Origin: Bifidobacterium colobi
GTDB lineage: Bacteria; Actinomycetota; Actinomycetes; Actinomycetales; Bifidobacteriaceae
Assembly: GCF_018555455.1 (NCBI RefSeq)
Contig: NZ_JAFEJU010000003.1
Location: 62,001 to 126,000, forward strand
Direction: 5' to 3'
Length of the DNA stretch: 64,000 bases
Every line of letters begins with the position of its first letter. Within the stretch, counting starts at the first letter, position 1. Of this stretch, positions 18,301 through 27,603 are shown in pieces. The translations under genes were made by a program, and so were the position numbers. The notes under the pieces are model-generated. The model had not been told where the DNA came from, did not search any database, and saw only the letters and a list, made by a program, of their open reading frames with translations.

Positions 18301-19006
18301 CCGGGTGCGGCGCGGTCGGCGGGAACACGTCGAGAATGCCGCCGCGTACCGCGAACTCACCACGATCCATAACCAGATCGACACGCGTATAGGCGTTTTC
18401 AATGAGTCTCTGAGAAGCCTCATCGAGCGCCAGCTCCTCCCCTACCGTGAACACCAACGGTTCCACATCGCCAAGGCCTGTGACCACTGGCTGAATCAGC
18501 GAACGGATGGACATCACGAGGATGCGAATCGGACCGAACATCGGATTGGTGGGATCCGGATGCTTCAAGCGGCGGAATACGGCCATGCGGCTTGCCACCG
18601 TGTCGGCGCGCGGGCTCAGTCGCTCATGGGGCAGTGTTTCCCAGGCTTCGAGCTGGGCAATATCATTCGGATCGCCGTCATACCAAGAACGCAATGCGCC
18701 TACGGTTTCCTCGGCTTCACGACCGGAGGCCACGACCATAACCACCGGCTTGCCGGGTTTGCCATTGACACCTTGGCCTATCGCAGCCGCCAATGCCGGG
18801 CGCAAACCTTCCGGCATGCCGACCAGTAGCGAAGGGTCTGCGGCATTCTCACTGGACTCGATTTCACCGGCCGCCAAAGCTCGGAAATTCGGGTCGTGAT
18901 TCAACTCGCTCAATACGCCGGCGAGCGAGCCATTGATGGGCTGACCGTTCGCCGCCGCAACGGCGATGGCAGATGCGTCGGCAGTCTTTGCGGCGTCAGC
19001 GGCCAT
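15395..19006 (-). CDS. mfd: Transcription-repair coupling factor
   Basis: About 1203 residues in the full Mfd order: UvrB-like N-terminus (VVMVASGREAEETV, WETLPHERLSPRADT), CarD-like RNA polymerase-interacting domain (LKKGDYVVHEQHGIGRF), RecG-like translocase with Walker A GDVGFGKTE, DEEQ box (VIIDEEQRFGVEHKE), SATPIPRTL and QLRGRVGRG motifs, and the C-terminal TRCF domain. It removes stalled RNA polymerase and recruits UvrA. I use the ATG at 19006, preceded by AGGAGAAG, which overlaps the end of pth by 11 bases; an upstream extension to 19120 is only pth sequence read in another frame. Confidence 0.98.
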   Translation of the reverse strand: MAADAAKTADASAIAVAAANGQPINGSLAGVLSELNHDPNFRALAAGEIESSENAADPSLLVGMPEGLRPALAAAIGQGVNGKPGKPVVMVVASGREAEETVGALRSWYDGDPNDIAQLEAWETLPHERLSPRADTVASRMAVFRRLKHPDPTNPMFGPIRILVMSIRSLIQPVVTGLGDVEPLVFTVGEELALDEASQRLIENAYTRVDLVMDRGEFAVRGGILDVFPPTAPHPVRIEFFGDEIDTIKEFHASDQRTYGTGLKTIWATACRELQLTDAVRARAKALIGSIPNAEDMLESIANAIPVEGMESLMPALVDHLEPVSSMLPKHAVIVLSDPEKLRRSAEDLAKTANEFLAASWHVAASGHGAGAPISFDEASFLDYAETISSLEYSEHDVIRLTSFGVDASLPGHVQLDAQNPAEFRGNESKAAQGIEGLIDAGFQVTITAAAAGTLARLKRAINTTGITTFDCIRSQAIDGFVDKAAKIALLTERDLTGRTSAVAVAKTPKRRRKAIDLVELKKGDYVVHEQHGIGRFVEMRQRTIGTGANRTTREYLVIEYAPSKRGAPADKLFIPTDQLDQVSKYIGAEAPKLNKLGGSDWAATKAKARKHVHEIADDLIKLYSARQRAKGFAFSPDTPWQKELEDAFPYQETADQLTTIDEVKADMEKPVPMDRLICGDVGFGKTEIAVRAAFKAVQDGKQVAVLVPTTLLVQQHYETFTERFEGFPVDVAAMSRFQTTKEINATIEGLAAGSVDVVIGTHKLLNPKIKFKDLGLVIIDEEQRFGVEHKETLKALRTNVDVLSLSATPIPRTLEMAVTGIREMSTLATPPEDRLPVLTYVGAYEDAQVTAAVRRELLRGGQVFYVHNRVQDISHIADKIHTLVPEARVGIAHGKMGEKQLDQIIRDFWHRDIDVLVCTTIIETGLDISNANTLIVDHADRFGLSQLHQLRGRVGRGRERAYAYFLYDPTKPMTEQSHDRLATIAQNTALGSGFDVAMKDLELRGTGNLLGDEQSGHIEGVGFDLYVRMVSEAVEKYKEPEETVEPISVSVDLPIEASIPVEYIDSDKLRLEAYRKLASARNENDLKDLQEELTDRYGKPPVEFETLFDVARLKFKARKLGVSEILAQSNRVRIGRIDPPESIQMRMARIYKGTQYRPVTHQLLVPAPFNGSLGKGPMTSDQIVLWANQLLDDLAWRPQPRR

Positions 19007-19595
19007 TGAACTTCTCCTGGGTCTTGGCAAGCCCCTTGAAAATGATGTCTTCGGCGGCATCGGCGCCATCGGCCAGGAAGTCCGGCAGCTGCTTGCGCTG
19101 ATCCGGACCAAATCCGCCAAGCACCCAGTTCACCGTGTTGTCGTGGGCGTTCGGCCCACGCTTGGCGTGACCGACTCCCATGCGCACGCGCGCATATTTC
19201 GGCGTACCAAGCGAGCGGTCGATGGATTTGATGCCATTGTGCCCACCCGCGGAGCCGCCTGCCTTGACCTTGATACGGCCGAATTCCAAGTCCATATCGT
19301 CATGGACCACCACAATATGATCCGGTTCAATCTGATAATAGGCTGCGATGGAGGCCACCGCATTACCGGATTCGTTCATGTAGGTCAGGGGCTTGGCGAG
19401 GAAGAACTTCACCGTGCGACCGTCAAGGTTCATCGTGCTTTTGCCGAGCATGGCAAGGCCTTTGTGATCGGCAAAGTTCACCGTCCACCGTTCAGCCAAC
19501 ACGTCCGCCACCATGAATCCCATGTTGTGGCGAGTGCCCTCATACTTCTTGCCCGGGTTGCCGAGTCCTGCAATCAGCCAAAAATCCGATGCCAT
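18996..19595 (-). CDS. pth: Peptidyl-tRNA hydrolase
   Basis: 199 residues with Pth motifs LIAGLGNPGKKYEGTRHNMG (catalytic His23), LAKPLTYMNESGNAV, and VVHDDMDLEFGRIKVKAGGS with the catalytic Asp, plus GSAGGHNGIKSI. It releases peptidyl-tRNAs that fall off ribosomes. The start follows AAGGAG. It overlaps mfd by 11 bases, and pth-mfd pairing is a common bacterial arrangement. Confidence 0.98.
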   Translation of the reverse strand: MASDFWLIAGLGNPGKKYEGTRHNMGFMVADVLAERWTVNFADHKGLAMLGKSTMNLDGRTVKFFLAKPLTYMNESGNAVASIAAYYQIEPDHIVVVHDDMDLEFGRIKVKAGGSAGGHNGIKSIDRSLGTPKYARVRMGVGHAKRGPNAHDNTVNWVLGGFGPDQRKQLPDFLADGADAAEDIIFKGLAKTQEKFNGR

Positions 19596-19654
19596 GTTTC
19601 TCCTTCAAAGCCTAATCGACTGTGAAGATTGTACTCTGACCCCTTCAGCTGGGT

Positions 19655-20158
19655 TTACAGGTTCAAATACCAGTACGACATGTCCCGCATCGTACCGGTG
19701 GAATCGGTGGCAGCAGCCGGCATCAGACCGAACTGGGTGAATCCGAAGCGATGCATGAGCGCAATGGATCCGGCGTTATCGGCGAAAATAATGCCGCAGG
19801 CCTTGCGCATATGGCGGGCGCGAGCTTCATCCAACAGATGCTGCAGCATGAAGGTGCCCACACCTTTGCCTTGCCATGCGGGATCGATGTAGTAGGCCAA
19901 ATCGGTGACGCCATCGTAGCCGGCACGATCGTAGAACACTGAAAGCGCACCGAAACCAATGACTTGACCGGGCTGCTCGGATGATTCGACCACGAATACG
20001 CCGTATGGCGGCTTGTGCGAGTCCACCCAAGCCTGACGCTGCTCGAAGGTGCGCGGCGTCAGATCGGCGGTAGAGCCGCCGGCAATAACGGAAGCATTGT
20101 AGATGTCGGTGATGGCTTGGGTATCGGAGGCGACTGCTGCGCGGAATGAGTATGGCAT
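19655..20158 (-). CDS. GNAT N-acetyltransferase (phosphinothricin acetyltransferase-like)
   Basis: About 167 residues starting MPYSFRAAVASD. It has the acetyl-CoA pyrophosphate loop motif QGKGVG in YIDPAWQGKGVGTFML and the ending NAGSIALMHRFGFTQFGL, as in phosphinothricin/methionine sulfoximine acetyltransferases (ITDIYNASV near the start also fits). Substrate is unknown. It lies 59 bases before pth in the same direction and may be cotranscribed with pth-mfd. Confidence 0.88.
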   Translation of the reverse strand: MPYSFRAAVASDTQAITDIYNASVIAGGSTADLTPRTFEQRQAWVDSHKPPYGVFVVESSEQPGQVIGFGALSVFYDRAGYDGVTDLAYYIDPAWQGKGVGTFMLQHLLDEARARHMRKACGIIFADNAGSIALMHRFGFTQFGLMPAAATDSTGTMRDMSYWYLNL

Positions 20159-20174
20159 AGTTGTAGACCATAGC

Positions 20175-20218
20175 ATTTGGCGCTGGTGCACAGCACAAAC
20201 TGCTCACCAGCGCCAAAT
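20175..20218 (-). terminator. Terminator of the UPF0182 gene
   Basis: 14-bp perfect stem ATTTGGCGCTGGTG (20175-20188) with CACCAGCGCCAAAT (20205-20218), 11 bases after the UPF0182 stop. Confidence 0.8.
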
Positions 20219-20229
20219 ACTAGTAATTG

Positions 20230-23200
20230 TTACTTGTCCAGCTCGATGGCCTTGTTGATGGCGTCTTCGAGCTTCTTCTGCGCTTCGCCGTAAGCGGTCC
20301 AGTCGCCATTCTTCATGGCATCCTGACTGTCCTTCATGGCTTGGGCCGCATCGTTCAGCGCCTGCTGAAGCTCGGGACTGCGCGCAGTGTCGGATGAGGT
20401 ACCGGATGATTCGGAGCCCTTGTTCTGATCGGATTGATCGGAACCGGCCTGTTCATCAGCCTTGTTTGATTGCGTCGAGTTGTTGGACGAATTCGAGGAA
20501 TCCGTACCGTTCGCATTCTCGGCATCACCGGCGTTGGCACCGGAGTCACCGCCGAACACCTGATCCAACGCCTCATCCAGCGTATCCGCGAAACCAACCT
20601 GATCGCCGAAGGCCACCAGAGTTTTCTTCAGCAGCGGGAAGGACGTGGCACCCGAGGATTTTACATACACCGGCTGCACATAAACCAAGCCGCCACCAAG
20701 CGGCAACGTCAACAGATTGCCGCGCACCACCTTGGTGTCGCCAGATTGCAGCAGGTTCAGTTCCTTGGATACATCGGCGTTGGCGTTGAAGTTGTTCTGC
20801 GCCTGGCCAGGGCCCGGCACATTGGAATCCTTCGGCAGCTCCTGCAGTCGAATGGTGCCATAGTTGGGCCCGATCTTGCCCTTCTGATTACCGGCGTCGG
20901 AATCCACCGAGAGGAATCCGGTCAGGATTTCACGGGTGGATTGACCCGCCGGAATATAGGTGGAGGTCAGGGAGAAGATCGGCTCCTTGGTACCGCCGGT
21001 CTGCAGCGTCAAATAGTACGGCGGCTGGAGAATGTCCTGATCCTGCTGCGCCTGGGATTCGGTGGGGTCGACTGGCGTCTGCCAGAAATCCTCACCGGAG
21101 TAGTACTGGCTTGCGGAAGTCACATGGTACTTGGACAGCAGTTCGCGCTGCACCTTGAACAGGCTTTCCGGATAGCGCATATGGCTCATCAGGTCGCCGG
21201 AAATCTCGCTCAACTGGTGGTACTGGCCGGGGAATACCTGCTCCCATGCCTTGATCACTGGGTCGGAGGTGTCCCACACGTACAGGTCCACGGAACCGTC
21301 GTACGCGTCAACGGTGGCCTTGACCGAATTGCGGATGTAGTTGGCCTGCTGCGAACCCAGCGACGACACCGTGGAGGAGGAGACCGTGGTGGAATCCTGG
21401 GTGGCGGTGCCGAGGTTGGTCATTTGCGAGTACGGGTAGGCATCGGAGGTGGTGTAGCCGTCCACGATCCACTTGACGCGTCCGTCCACCACGGCTGGGT
21501 AGACGCGACCGTCGAGCGTCAGGTACGGTGCCACCTTGGCCACGCGCTCCTTCGGGGAACGATCGTACAAGATCTGCGAGGCGGAGGTCACACGGTCGGA
21601 GAACAGGATCTGATCGGAACCGAATCGGATCGCATAGAGCAGACGAGCGAGCAGATTGCCCACCGAAGGTCCACCGTTGCCCTTGAACGTGGTCAACGCG
21701 CCCTCGGAGCCGGTCGGATAATCGAACTCCCACGGCTGGGTGCCACTCGGAGCACCGACGATCGAGTATTCGGTGGTGTTCGGCGAGAAGTAGATGCGCG
21801 GCTCATACTTCTGCGATTCGGTGAGCTTGCCTTGGGTCGGAATACCGGATTCGAAGAATTCCGGCTGACCGTCGGCGGTCACCTTGTTACCGTAGGCGGC
21901 CACCACACCGTAACCGTGCGTGTACACGGTATGATCGTTGACCCAGTTACGGTTGTCATTGCCGTCCAGATCGAGCTCGCGGGCGGCGATCACCGTGTCC
22001 TGGGAGACGCCGTCCACCTCATACTTGTCGACGGCAAGCGTGTCGGCGAAGGTGTAGTACTGCTTGGACTGCTGCAGCTGCTTGAACGTGGGGCTCACCA
22101 CCTGCGGGTCCAAGAGACGAATCTGCGCGGTGGTATCCGCCTCCTTGGCGAGCGCCCCCTGCTCACCCTTGCTGGTGACCTTGTAGTTCTCGGTCTTCAG
22201 CTTATCCAAGCCATAGGCGGCACGGGTGGCGTCGATATTGCGCTGAATGTAGGTGGATTCCATCTCCTGCGCGTTCGGATTCACACGGAAACGCTGCAGC
22301 AATGCTGGCCACACCATGGACAGCACCAAGGCCACCACCACGGTTGCGGCGATGGAGATAACCGGCACGCGCCATGCCTTCAATGCGGCGGAGGCACGCA
22401 CGCCGAGCGGAGCCTGACCTTCCAACGCATGCGATTGCATAAGCCAAACACCGAGCACGATGCCGAGAACCGCGGTGATTACCGCCATGATGATGGTGAC
22501 CGGAATGTTCGCATGCACGGCGGTATACGAGGCACCGGTGATACGCGAGCCTTGCACGGTGAGCTGGTCGAAGACGCTGAACGCCTGACGCACCGCCCAT
22601 GCGAACATATTGAGTATGAGCCAGATGCCGAGCTGTCGACGTGCACGCTTGGTGATGGCGAACAAGCCACGCCCGTTCACCGGCATCGTGATACGGATGC
22701 CGCCCATCAGCACATGGGTAATCAGCGAGAAGATCAAGCCCATGCCAAGCAGCATGGAGATGGCCGCAAGCACCAGCTTCAGGCCAGGCAGCACGAATAC
22801 GTAGAAGCCATTGTCAAGGCCGAATTGCGGGTCGGTGATGCCGAAGTTCTGCGCATGGAACATGAGCAGAATCTCACTCCAATTGGCATTGAACTGGGCG
22901 CCGAAGATCGCACCGACAATCAGCGAGACCACAACGGCCACGCGACGCGCGGTTTTCGAACTGAAGGATTTGCCGACTTCCACCACATCGCCATTGATGC
23001 GAATCGTGGAGCCATCCGCCGAGTCGGGGCGGGCGCGGATGGCGAGCCAAGCGGATACGAAACCGGTTAGCGCCATCAGCAGCGCGTACGCCACCCACAG
23101 GCCCACCTTCACGCCGAGCTGCACCCAGACCACGGATTGGAAGCCAAGCTGTCCGTACCACATCAGATCGGTGATGAAGCGGGACAACGCAAAGAACAGG

Positions 23201-23475
23201 CTCACCACAATGGTCAGCGCGAGCACCACGCCGAGCATGATTTTGGTGCCGCGATTATTGGATGCACCGGGGTGTCGCGTCAGACGCGGACGCGTCGGGC
23301 CTGCGAACGGTGAACGAGGTTTGCCGCCACGATGGGCATCGTGGGAGGAGGGAGCGTCTCCATCAGCCTCGACATCGAGGATAATCGGATCATCGTCATT
23401 GGATTGGCCGCGCTTGTGGCCGTCACCGCCGCTGCCATTGCCAAAGAACACAGAGAAAGGATCATTAAAAGACAT
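20230..23475 (-). CDS. UPF0182 family large membrane protein
   Basis: About 1081 residues. A disordered, charged N-terminus (MSFNDPFSVFFGNGSGG to ~90) is followed by seven hydrophobic segments (about 95-370), then a long extracytoplasmic domain with YTHGYGVVAAYGN, YGTIRLQELPKDSNVPGPGQ and DQVGFADTLDEALDQVFG, all typical of actinobacterial UPF0182. The last ~110 residues are Ser/Asn/Asp-rich, ending in a helical QQALNDAAQAMKDSQDAMK tail. Function is unknown. The start at 23475 follows TGGAAGGC; an upstream in-frame extension to 23571 overlaps the promoter region of the divergent GH3 gene. Confidence 0.93.
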   Translation of the reverse strand: MSFNDPFSVFFGNGSGGDGHKRGQSNDDDPIILDVEADGDAPSSHDAHRGGKPRSPFAGPTRPRLTRHPGASNNRGTKIMLGVVLALTIVVSLFFALSRFITDLMWYGQLGFQSVVWVQLGVKVGLWVAYALLMALTGFVSAWLAIRARPDSADGSTIRINGDVVEVGKSFSSKTARRVAVVVSLIVGAIFGAQFNANWSEILLMFHAQNFGITDPQFGLDNGFYVFVLPGLKLVLAAISMLLGMGLIFSLITHVLMGGIRITMPVNGRGLFAITKRARRQLGIWLILNMFAWAVRQAFSVFDQLTVQGSRITGASYTAVHANIPVTIIMAVITAVLGIVLGVWLMQSHALEGQAPLGVRASAALKAWRVPVISIAATVVVALVLSMVWPALLQRFRVNPNAQEMESTYIQRNIDATRAAYGLDKLKTENYKVTSKGEQGALAKEADTTAQIRLLDPQVVSPTFKQLQQSKQYYTFADTLAVDKYEVDGVSQDTVIAARELDLDGNDNRNWVNDHTVYTHGYGVVAAYGNKVTADGQPEFFESGIPTQGKLTESQKYEPRIYFSPNTTEYSIVGAPSGTQPWEFDYPTGSEGALTTFKGNGGPSVGNLLARLLYAIRFGSDQILFSDRVTSASQILYDRSPKERVAKVAPYLTLDGRVYPAVVDGRVKWIVDGYTTSDAYPYSQMTNLGTATQDSTTVSSSTVSSLGSQQANYIRNSVKATVDAYDGSVDLYVWDTSDPVIKAWEQVFPGQYHQLSEISGDLMSHMRYPESLFKVQRELLSKYHVTSASQYYSGEDFWQTPVDPTESQAQQDQDILQPPYYLTLQTGGTKEPIFSLTSTYIPAGQSTREILTGFLSVDSDAGNQKGKIGPNYGTIRLQELPKDSNVPGPGQAQNNFNANADVSKELNLLQSGDTKVVRGNLLTLPLGGGLVYVQPVYVKSSGATSFPLLKKTLVAFGDQVGFADTLDEALDQVFGGDSGANAGDAENANGTDSSNSSNNSTQSNKADEQAGSDQSDQNKGSESSGTSSDTARSPELQQALNDAAQAMKDSQDAMKNGDWTAYGEAQKKLEDAINKAIELDK

Positions 23476-23560
23476 GCCTTCCAGCGTACAGACAGGCCGG
23501 GAATGCGGGTTATGCGCTGAGCACATCATGCTGAAGGCCAACCCTTTATGCCATTGATGA

Positions 23561-23598
23561 TATGCGCACACCGGTGCGCACGCCTATGCGCACACCGG
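23561..23598. promoter_or_regulatory. Direct repeats in the UPF0182/GH3 divergent promoter region
   Basis: TATGCGCACACCGG occurs at 23561-23574 and again at 23585-23598, spaced by 24 bases (about two helical turns); the first copy runs into GGTGCGCA, forming a partial palindrome. This suggests a binding site pair for an unknown regulator. Confidence 0.45.
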
Positions 23599-23631
23599 CG
23601 ATATCATGCCGCCCCGCCTATGCTGGACAGT

Positions 23632-24906
23632 ATGAATCATCCCGCATCATCGCCGCACTCGCCATCGCCGCACGAACGTAAGCTCTCACACCGAGCAACG
23701 CTATTGCTTGCATGCGCATGTGTGCTGGCGCTTGTGGGCGCGGCTGTGTACGGGTGGCATAACGGCTTATTCGCGATGATAGGCCGCAATAATGGTGCGT
23801 CGGCGTATTCCATCGGGAATGATATTCCACGGCAATTGACTCGCGGACAGGTACCCAAACCCGACCTTTCCCCCGCCGGCAAAGCGCGTCGCATGGTGCA
23901 GGCCATGGATATGCGCACTCGGGTGGGGCAACTGGTGATGGCACCGCTGACTCCCGGAACCGATCCCAGTTCTTTGGCGTCGCTGATTGCCGACCGTCAT
24001 GTGGGATCGGTGCTCATCATCGGCAATTGGAACACGGGAGCGGCTTCGGTACGTTCCGTAGTGGATCAATTGCAGGGTTATGCTGCAGCCGACAACAAAC
24101 TCATCGTGGCCACTGACCAAGAGGGCGGCTATGTTCAGCATCTCAGCGGCCCCGGCTTCGATCAGATGCCCACCGCCATGGAACAGGGTGCCATGGCAGA
24201 GAATCAATTGCAACAGTTGGCATCCGTCTGGGGATCGCAGTTGGCATCAGCAGGCATCAATGTTGACCTTGCTCCGGTACTGGGCACGGTTACGGTAAAT
24301 CGTGCATCCAATGCGCCGGTCGGTGCGCTGGCACGAGACTTTGGAGGAGATGCTGCCGGTAACGCCAGTCATGGCATGGCATTCGTTCAGGGGATGCGCG
24401 ACGCCAAAATCGAATCCGCAATCAAGCATTATCCGGGATTGGGATCGGTGATCGGTAATACGGATTTCACCACTGATGGCATCCGCGATACCACCACCAC
24501 ACTGAATGGCCCTGAAATCAACGCGTTCGATACCACCATCCGTCAAGCGCATCCGGCAATGGTGATGATGGCATTGGCCACTTATCAGGCAATCGATCCT
24601 GATAATCCGGCAGTGTTCTCGCCAACGATAATCAACGGTCATATTCGCCACGATCTCAACTACCACGGTGTGGTGATTTCGGATTCGTTGTCGGCGGCGG
24701 CACTGAGCAGTTACAGTCCCGCTGACCTGGGCGTCAAGCTGGTGGATGCCGGAGGCGATCTTGCATGCGTCGGCGCCGCCAACTATGTGGAGCCGATTCT
24801 GGATGGATTGTCCGCACGGGCGGATGCCGATCCCGCTTTCGCCGCCAAAGTCACCCAAGCGGCGACACGGGTAATGACGTTGAAGATCACCATGGGCCTA
24901 GCCTGA
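23632..24906 (+). CDS. GH3 beta-N-acetylhexosaminidase-like protein, membrane-anchored
   Basis: About 424 residues. After a 20-residue N-terminal tail there is one hydrophobic segment (ATLLLACACVLALVGAAVYG), either an anchor or an uncleaved signal. The rest is a single GH3 barrel: ATDQEGGYVQHL, the substrate-binding IKHYPGLGSVIGNTDF (KHFPG-type motif), and VISDSLSAAALS with the nucleophile Asp. NagZ-type enzymes release N-acetylglucosamine from muropeptides or glycans; the anchor suggests an outer-surface role. Start choice between 23620 and 23632 is uncertain because neither has a clear ribosome site. Confidence 0.88.
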   Translation: MNHPASSPHSPSPHERKLSHRATLLLACACVLALVGAAVYGWHNGLFAMIGRNNGASAYSIGNDIPRQLTRGQVPKPDLSPAGKARRMVQAMDMRTRVGQLVMAPLTPGTDPSSLASLIADRHVGSVLIIGNWNTGAASVRSVVDQLQGYAAADNKLIVATDQEGGYVQHLSGPGFDQMPTAMEQGAMAENQLQQLASVWGSQLASAGINVDLAPVLGTVTVNRASNAPVGALARDFGGDAAGNASHGMAFVQGMRDAKIESAIKHYPGLGSVIGNTDFTTDGIRDTTTTLNGPEINAFDTTIRQAHPAMVMMALATYQAIDPDNPAVFSPTIINGHIRHDLNYHGVVISDSLSAAALSSYSPADLGVKLVDAGGDLACVGAANYVEPILDGLSARADADPAFAAKVTQAATRVMTLKITMGLA

Positions 24907-24920
24907 CGGCTTGGGCACCA

Positions 24921-25640
24921 TCACCGGTACAAGCCATGCTTGCCGATGTATTGCACCACACCGTCCGGCACCAGATACCACACCGGTTCGTTCTGATGCG
25001 CGCGGCGGCGCACATCGGTGGATGAGATGGCCAACGCGGGTATCTCCAACGTGTCCACTTTGCCCTCAGGCAGCTTGACGCCTTCCGGCGAGGAATATCC
25101 GGGACGTGTAACGGCTACGAAATGGGCGAGATTCCACATTTTCTCGGCATCCTTCCACTGCATGATCTCCGCCACGGCGTCCGCGCCGGTGATGAAGAAC
25201 AGTTCGGCGTCCGGATGCTGGGCGCGAATATCCTTCAACGTGTCAATGGTGTAGGTGACGCCCGGGCGATCGATATCCACGCGGGAGACCGTGAACTTGG
25301 GGTTTGAAGCCGTGGCGATCACCGTCATCAGGTAACGGTCCTCGGCATTGGTGACGTGCTTATCCAGCTTGAACACCGGACGCCCGGTAGGCACGAAGAT
25401 GACTTCATCTAAGTCGTACACCCACGCCACTTCGGAAGCTGCAACCAAGTGGCCGTTATGGATCGGGTCGAATGTGCCGCCCATGATGCCGATACGCAGA
25501 CGGGTATGCCAATTGCCTCGGGCGGATAAACGGCCTTTGCCGTGTCCTTCTGCGCCGGATTGTCCGGACAAATCCGACATGCGGCGACCGGTTTCCTCCT
25601 GCGCAATGGCCACGAGTTCGGTGGGCTCGCTGACGCTCAT
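24921..25640 (-). CDS. nadD: Nicotinate-nucleotide adenylyltransferase
   Basis: 239 residues. The nucleotidyltransferase core begins at [18 protein letters not shown] (HxGH at about 61-64) and ends with the ISSTDVRRR motif. It converts nicotinate mononucleotide to deamido-NAD. The N-terminus carries ~48 extra residues compared with usual NadD. I keep the ATG at 25640 because it overlaps the stop of the upstream gene (ATGA), implying coupled translation. It is last in proA-hypothetical-nadD. Confidence 0.95.
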   Translation of the reverse strand: MSVSEPTELVAIAQEETGRRMSDLSGQSGAEGHGKGRLSARGNWHTRLRIGIMGGTFDPIHNGHLVAASEVAWVYDLDEVIFVPTGRPVFKLDKHVTNAEDRYLMTVIATASNPKFTVSRVDIDRPGVTYTIDTLKDIRAQHPDAELFFITGADAVAEIMQWKDAEKMWNLAHFVAVTRPGYSSPEGVKLPEGKVDTLEIPALAISSTDVRRRAHQNEPVWYLVPDGVVQYIGKHGLYR

Positions 25641-26185
25641 GCCTGACCACCTTCATGGGCGCCGGCAGCCTCGCCATCAGCGGTTTCGGTCTCATGCTCA
25701 ATATCGTCCGCGGTGGGGTCTGTTTCCTTGGGATCGATTTTGCCCATATCCTCATCCCACTCGTCCTGAACCACGCGACGAATCTCGGCAAACGTTGGCA
25801 GTGGGAATTCAGGCTGATACAGTCGGCGTACTTCGGCCACACGTTCGGTGATGCGAATCAGCGTATCGGTCATGCCGTCGATATCGCCGTCGTGTTCCAT
25901 TTGGCTGAACTTGGCGATGTAGCTTTCCATCAGCTCCATATGTTCGCGTACGACCTTCAACTGGGCGTCGGTCAGATCCACGACTTCCGGGGAATCGGTT
26001 TCCGGCCAGCCGATGAGCACGGCATCCGCATATTCCAAGGATGCGCGCTGCGCCGCCGATGCAATGCCGTCCTCGATTTGCACCAGGAACACGTAGCGAA
26101 CGATGCTCAAACGTTCAGCTGCGATTTTGAGCCCAATCTTCGGGTCTTGAGGCTCGACGGTGGTAGTCTCCATGGTTTCGCTCAT
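25637..26185 (-). CDS. Hypothetical acidic protein between proA and nadD
   Basis: About 182 residues from [12 protein letters not shown]. It is mostly helical by composition ([37 protein letters not shown]), with an acidic, low-complexity C-terminus ([17 protein letters not shown]). No catalytic motif or membrane segment is seen and I do not recognise a family. It overlaps proA by 4 bases and nadD by 4 bases, so the three genes are translationally coupled. Confidence 0.8.
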   Translation of the reverse strand: MSETMETTTVEPQDPKIGLKIAAERLSIVRYVFLVQIEDGIASAAQRASLEYADAVLIGWPETDSPEVVDLTDAQLKVVREHMELMESYIAKFSQMEHDGDIDGMTDTLIRITERVAEVRRLYQPEFPLPTFAEIRRVVQDEWDEDMGKIDPKETDPTADDIEHETETADGEAAGAHEGGQA

Positions 26186-27477
26186 GCGCGCACCTGTCCT
26201 GTTCCATATCCGATCCATTTGGTTGTGGTCATTTCACGCAATCCCATAGGCCCTCGGGCATGCATCTTCTGCGTGGAGATGCCCAGTTCGGCACCGAAAC
26301 CGAATACGCCGCCGTCGGTGAACCGCGTGGATGCGTTGACCATTACTACAGCCGAGTCTATACGCTTGGTGAACGTTTCGATTGCCTCGTAGTCCTCGGC
26401 AATGATGGATTCCGTGTGTCCAGTGGAGTGCTGATTGATGTGGGTGATGGCTTCATCGAGGCTGTCCACCACTTTGACGCCCATCTTCAATGCCAGATAC
26501 TCGGTATCCCAATCCTCTTCGGTGGCATGGTTGAGCTCGATGCCCTCGATGGCTGCGCCTTGGATGATGTCATATGAGATGGCATCCGCCTGCAACACCA
26601 CGTTCGCTTGGGCCAGCGCAGTAGCGATAGCGGGCAGAAAATCAGCTGCCACATCCTTATGCACCAGCAGTTTTTCGGCGGCATTGCAGACACCGACGCG
26701 CTGCGTTTTCGCATTCAGGATAATCGGAATGGCTTTGGTCAGGTCACCGGATCTGTCGATGTAGATATGCACGTTACCGGCACCGGTTTCGATGACCGGG
26801 ACTTTGGAGTTGCGTACAACGGCTTGAATCAGTCCCGCACCTCCACGCGGCACCAGCACATCGATATGTCCGCGCGCCTCCATCATGGCAGTGGCACCGG
26901 CTCGCCCATACTGATCCACGGATTGCACGAGCGCGACATCGAAACCATGCGCTTCAAGTACCGGCGCGATTACGCTCAACGTGGCTGCATTGGTACGTTC
27001 CGCAGCATGACCGCCGCGCAGTATCGCGGCGTTTCCGGATTTCAGGCACAGACTGGCCACATCCACGGTAACGTTCGGGCGAGCCTCATAAATCATGCCG
27101 ATGACGCCCATCGGAACACGGGTTTGCGTCAGGCGCAGTCCATTTGGCAGATTGTATCCGCGAACAATCTCGCCAACTGGATCAGGCAGCGTGGCCACAT
27201 GGCGTACGCCTTGTGCGGCGGCGGCCACACGCGGCACATCGAACAGCAGTCGGTCAAGTTTGCCGGCATCCATGCCGCTTTCCTTGGCTTCCAACATGTC
27301 GAGGCTGTTGGCCGCTTCGATTTCGCCGGCGTGCGCGTCCAACGCATCGGCGATGGCCAATAGCAGATCATTCTTGACTGCGGTGTTCGCCCGGGCAAGT
27401 TTCTCCTGTGCGCGTGCGGCTTGATCAGCCTGGACGCACACCGCATCGAATACTTCGGGGCTCAGTGCTTCGCTCAT
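26182..27477 (-). CDS. proA: Glutamate-5-semialdehyde dehydrogenase (gamma-glutamyl phosphate reductase)
   Basis: 431 residues, normal length, aldehyde dehydrogenase fold. Visible are [20 protein letters not shown], the nucleotide-binding [23 protein letters not shown], the catalytic cysteine in [13 protein letters not shown], and [19 protein letters not shown]. It makes glutamate semialdehyde for proline synthesis using NADPH. proB is not in the window. A strong ribosome site is not visible before the ATG at 27477. Confidence 0.97.
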   Translation of the reverse strand: MSEALSPEVFDAVCVQADQAARAQEKLARANTAVKNDLLLAIADALDAHAGEIEAANSLDMLEAKESGMDAGKLDRLLFDVPRVAAAAQGVRHVATLPDPVGEIVRGYNLPNGLRLTQTRVPMGVIGMIYEARPNVTVDVASLCLKSGNAAILRGGHAAERTNAATLSVIAPVLEAHGFDVALVQSVDQYGRAGATAMMEARGHIDVLVPRGGAGLIQAVVRNSKVPVIETGAGNVHIYIDRSGDLTKAIPIILNAKTQRVGVCNAAEKLLVHKDVAADFLPAIATALAQANVVLQADAISYDIIQGAAIEGIELNHATEEDWDTEYLALKMGVKVVDSLDEAITHINQHSTGHTESIIAEDYEAIETFTKRIDSAVVMVNASTRFTDGGVFGFGAELGISTQKMHARGPMGLREMTTTKWIGYGTGQVRA

Positions 27478-27542
27478 AACAGACTAGGGTAGCTCACAAT
27501 ATGACGCAGCGCTTGTTTCGGCTCGGTTTTAGGCATAGAAAA

Positions 27543-27564
27543 AGGCTCCCTTCTCAGGGAGCCT
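27543..27564 (-). terminator. Terminator of glyA
   Basis: AGGCTCCC (27543-27550) pairs with GGGAGCCT (27557-27564), 6-base loop, followed leftward by TTTTTC. It lies 40 bases after the glyA stop. Confidence 0.9.
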
Positions 27565-27603
27565 GTACATCGTCACGCCTGAGTCACAGACTCGACGTAT
27601 CGA

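Noticed and set aside
15395..19120. 38-residue N-terminal extension of Mfd
   Set aside because: It is pth sequence in another frame; AGGAGAAG before 19006 gives a better start.
20470..23070. 866-codon open frame antisense to the UPF0182 gene
   Set aside because: Composition (His/Gly/Arg-rich) is a frame artefact; the opposite strand has a clear family match.
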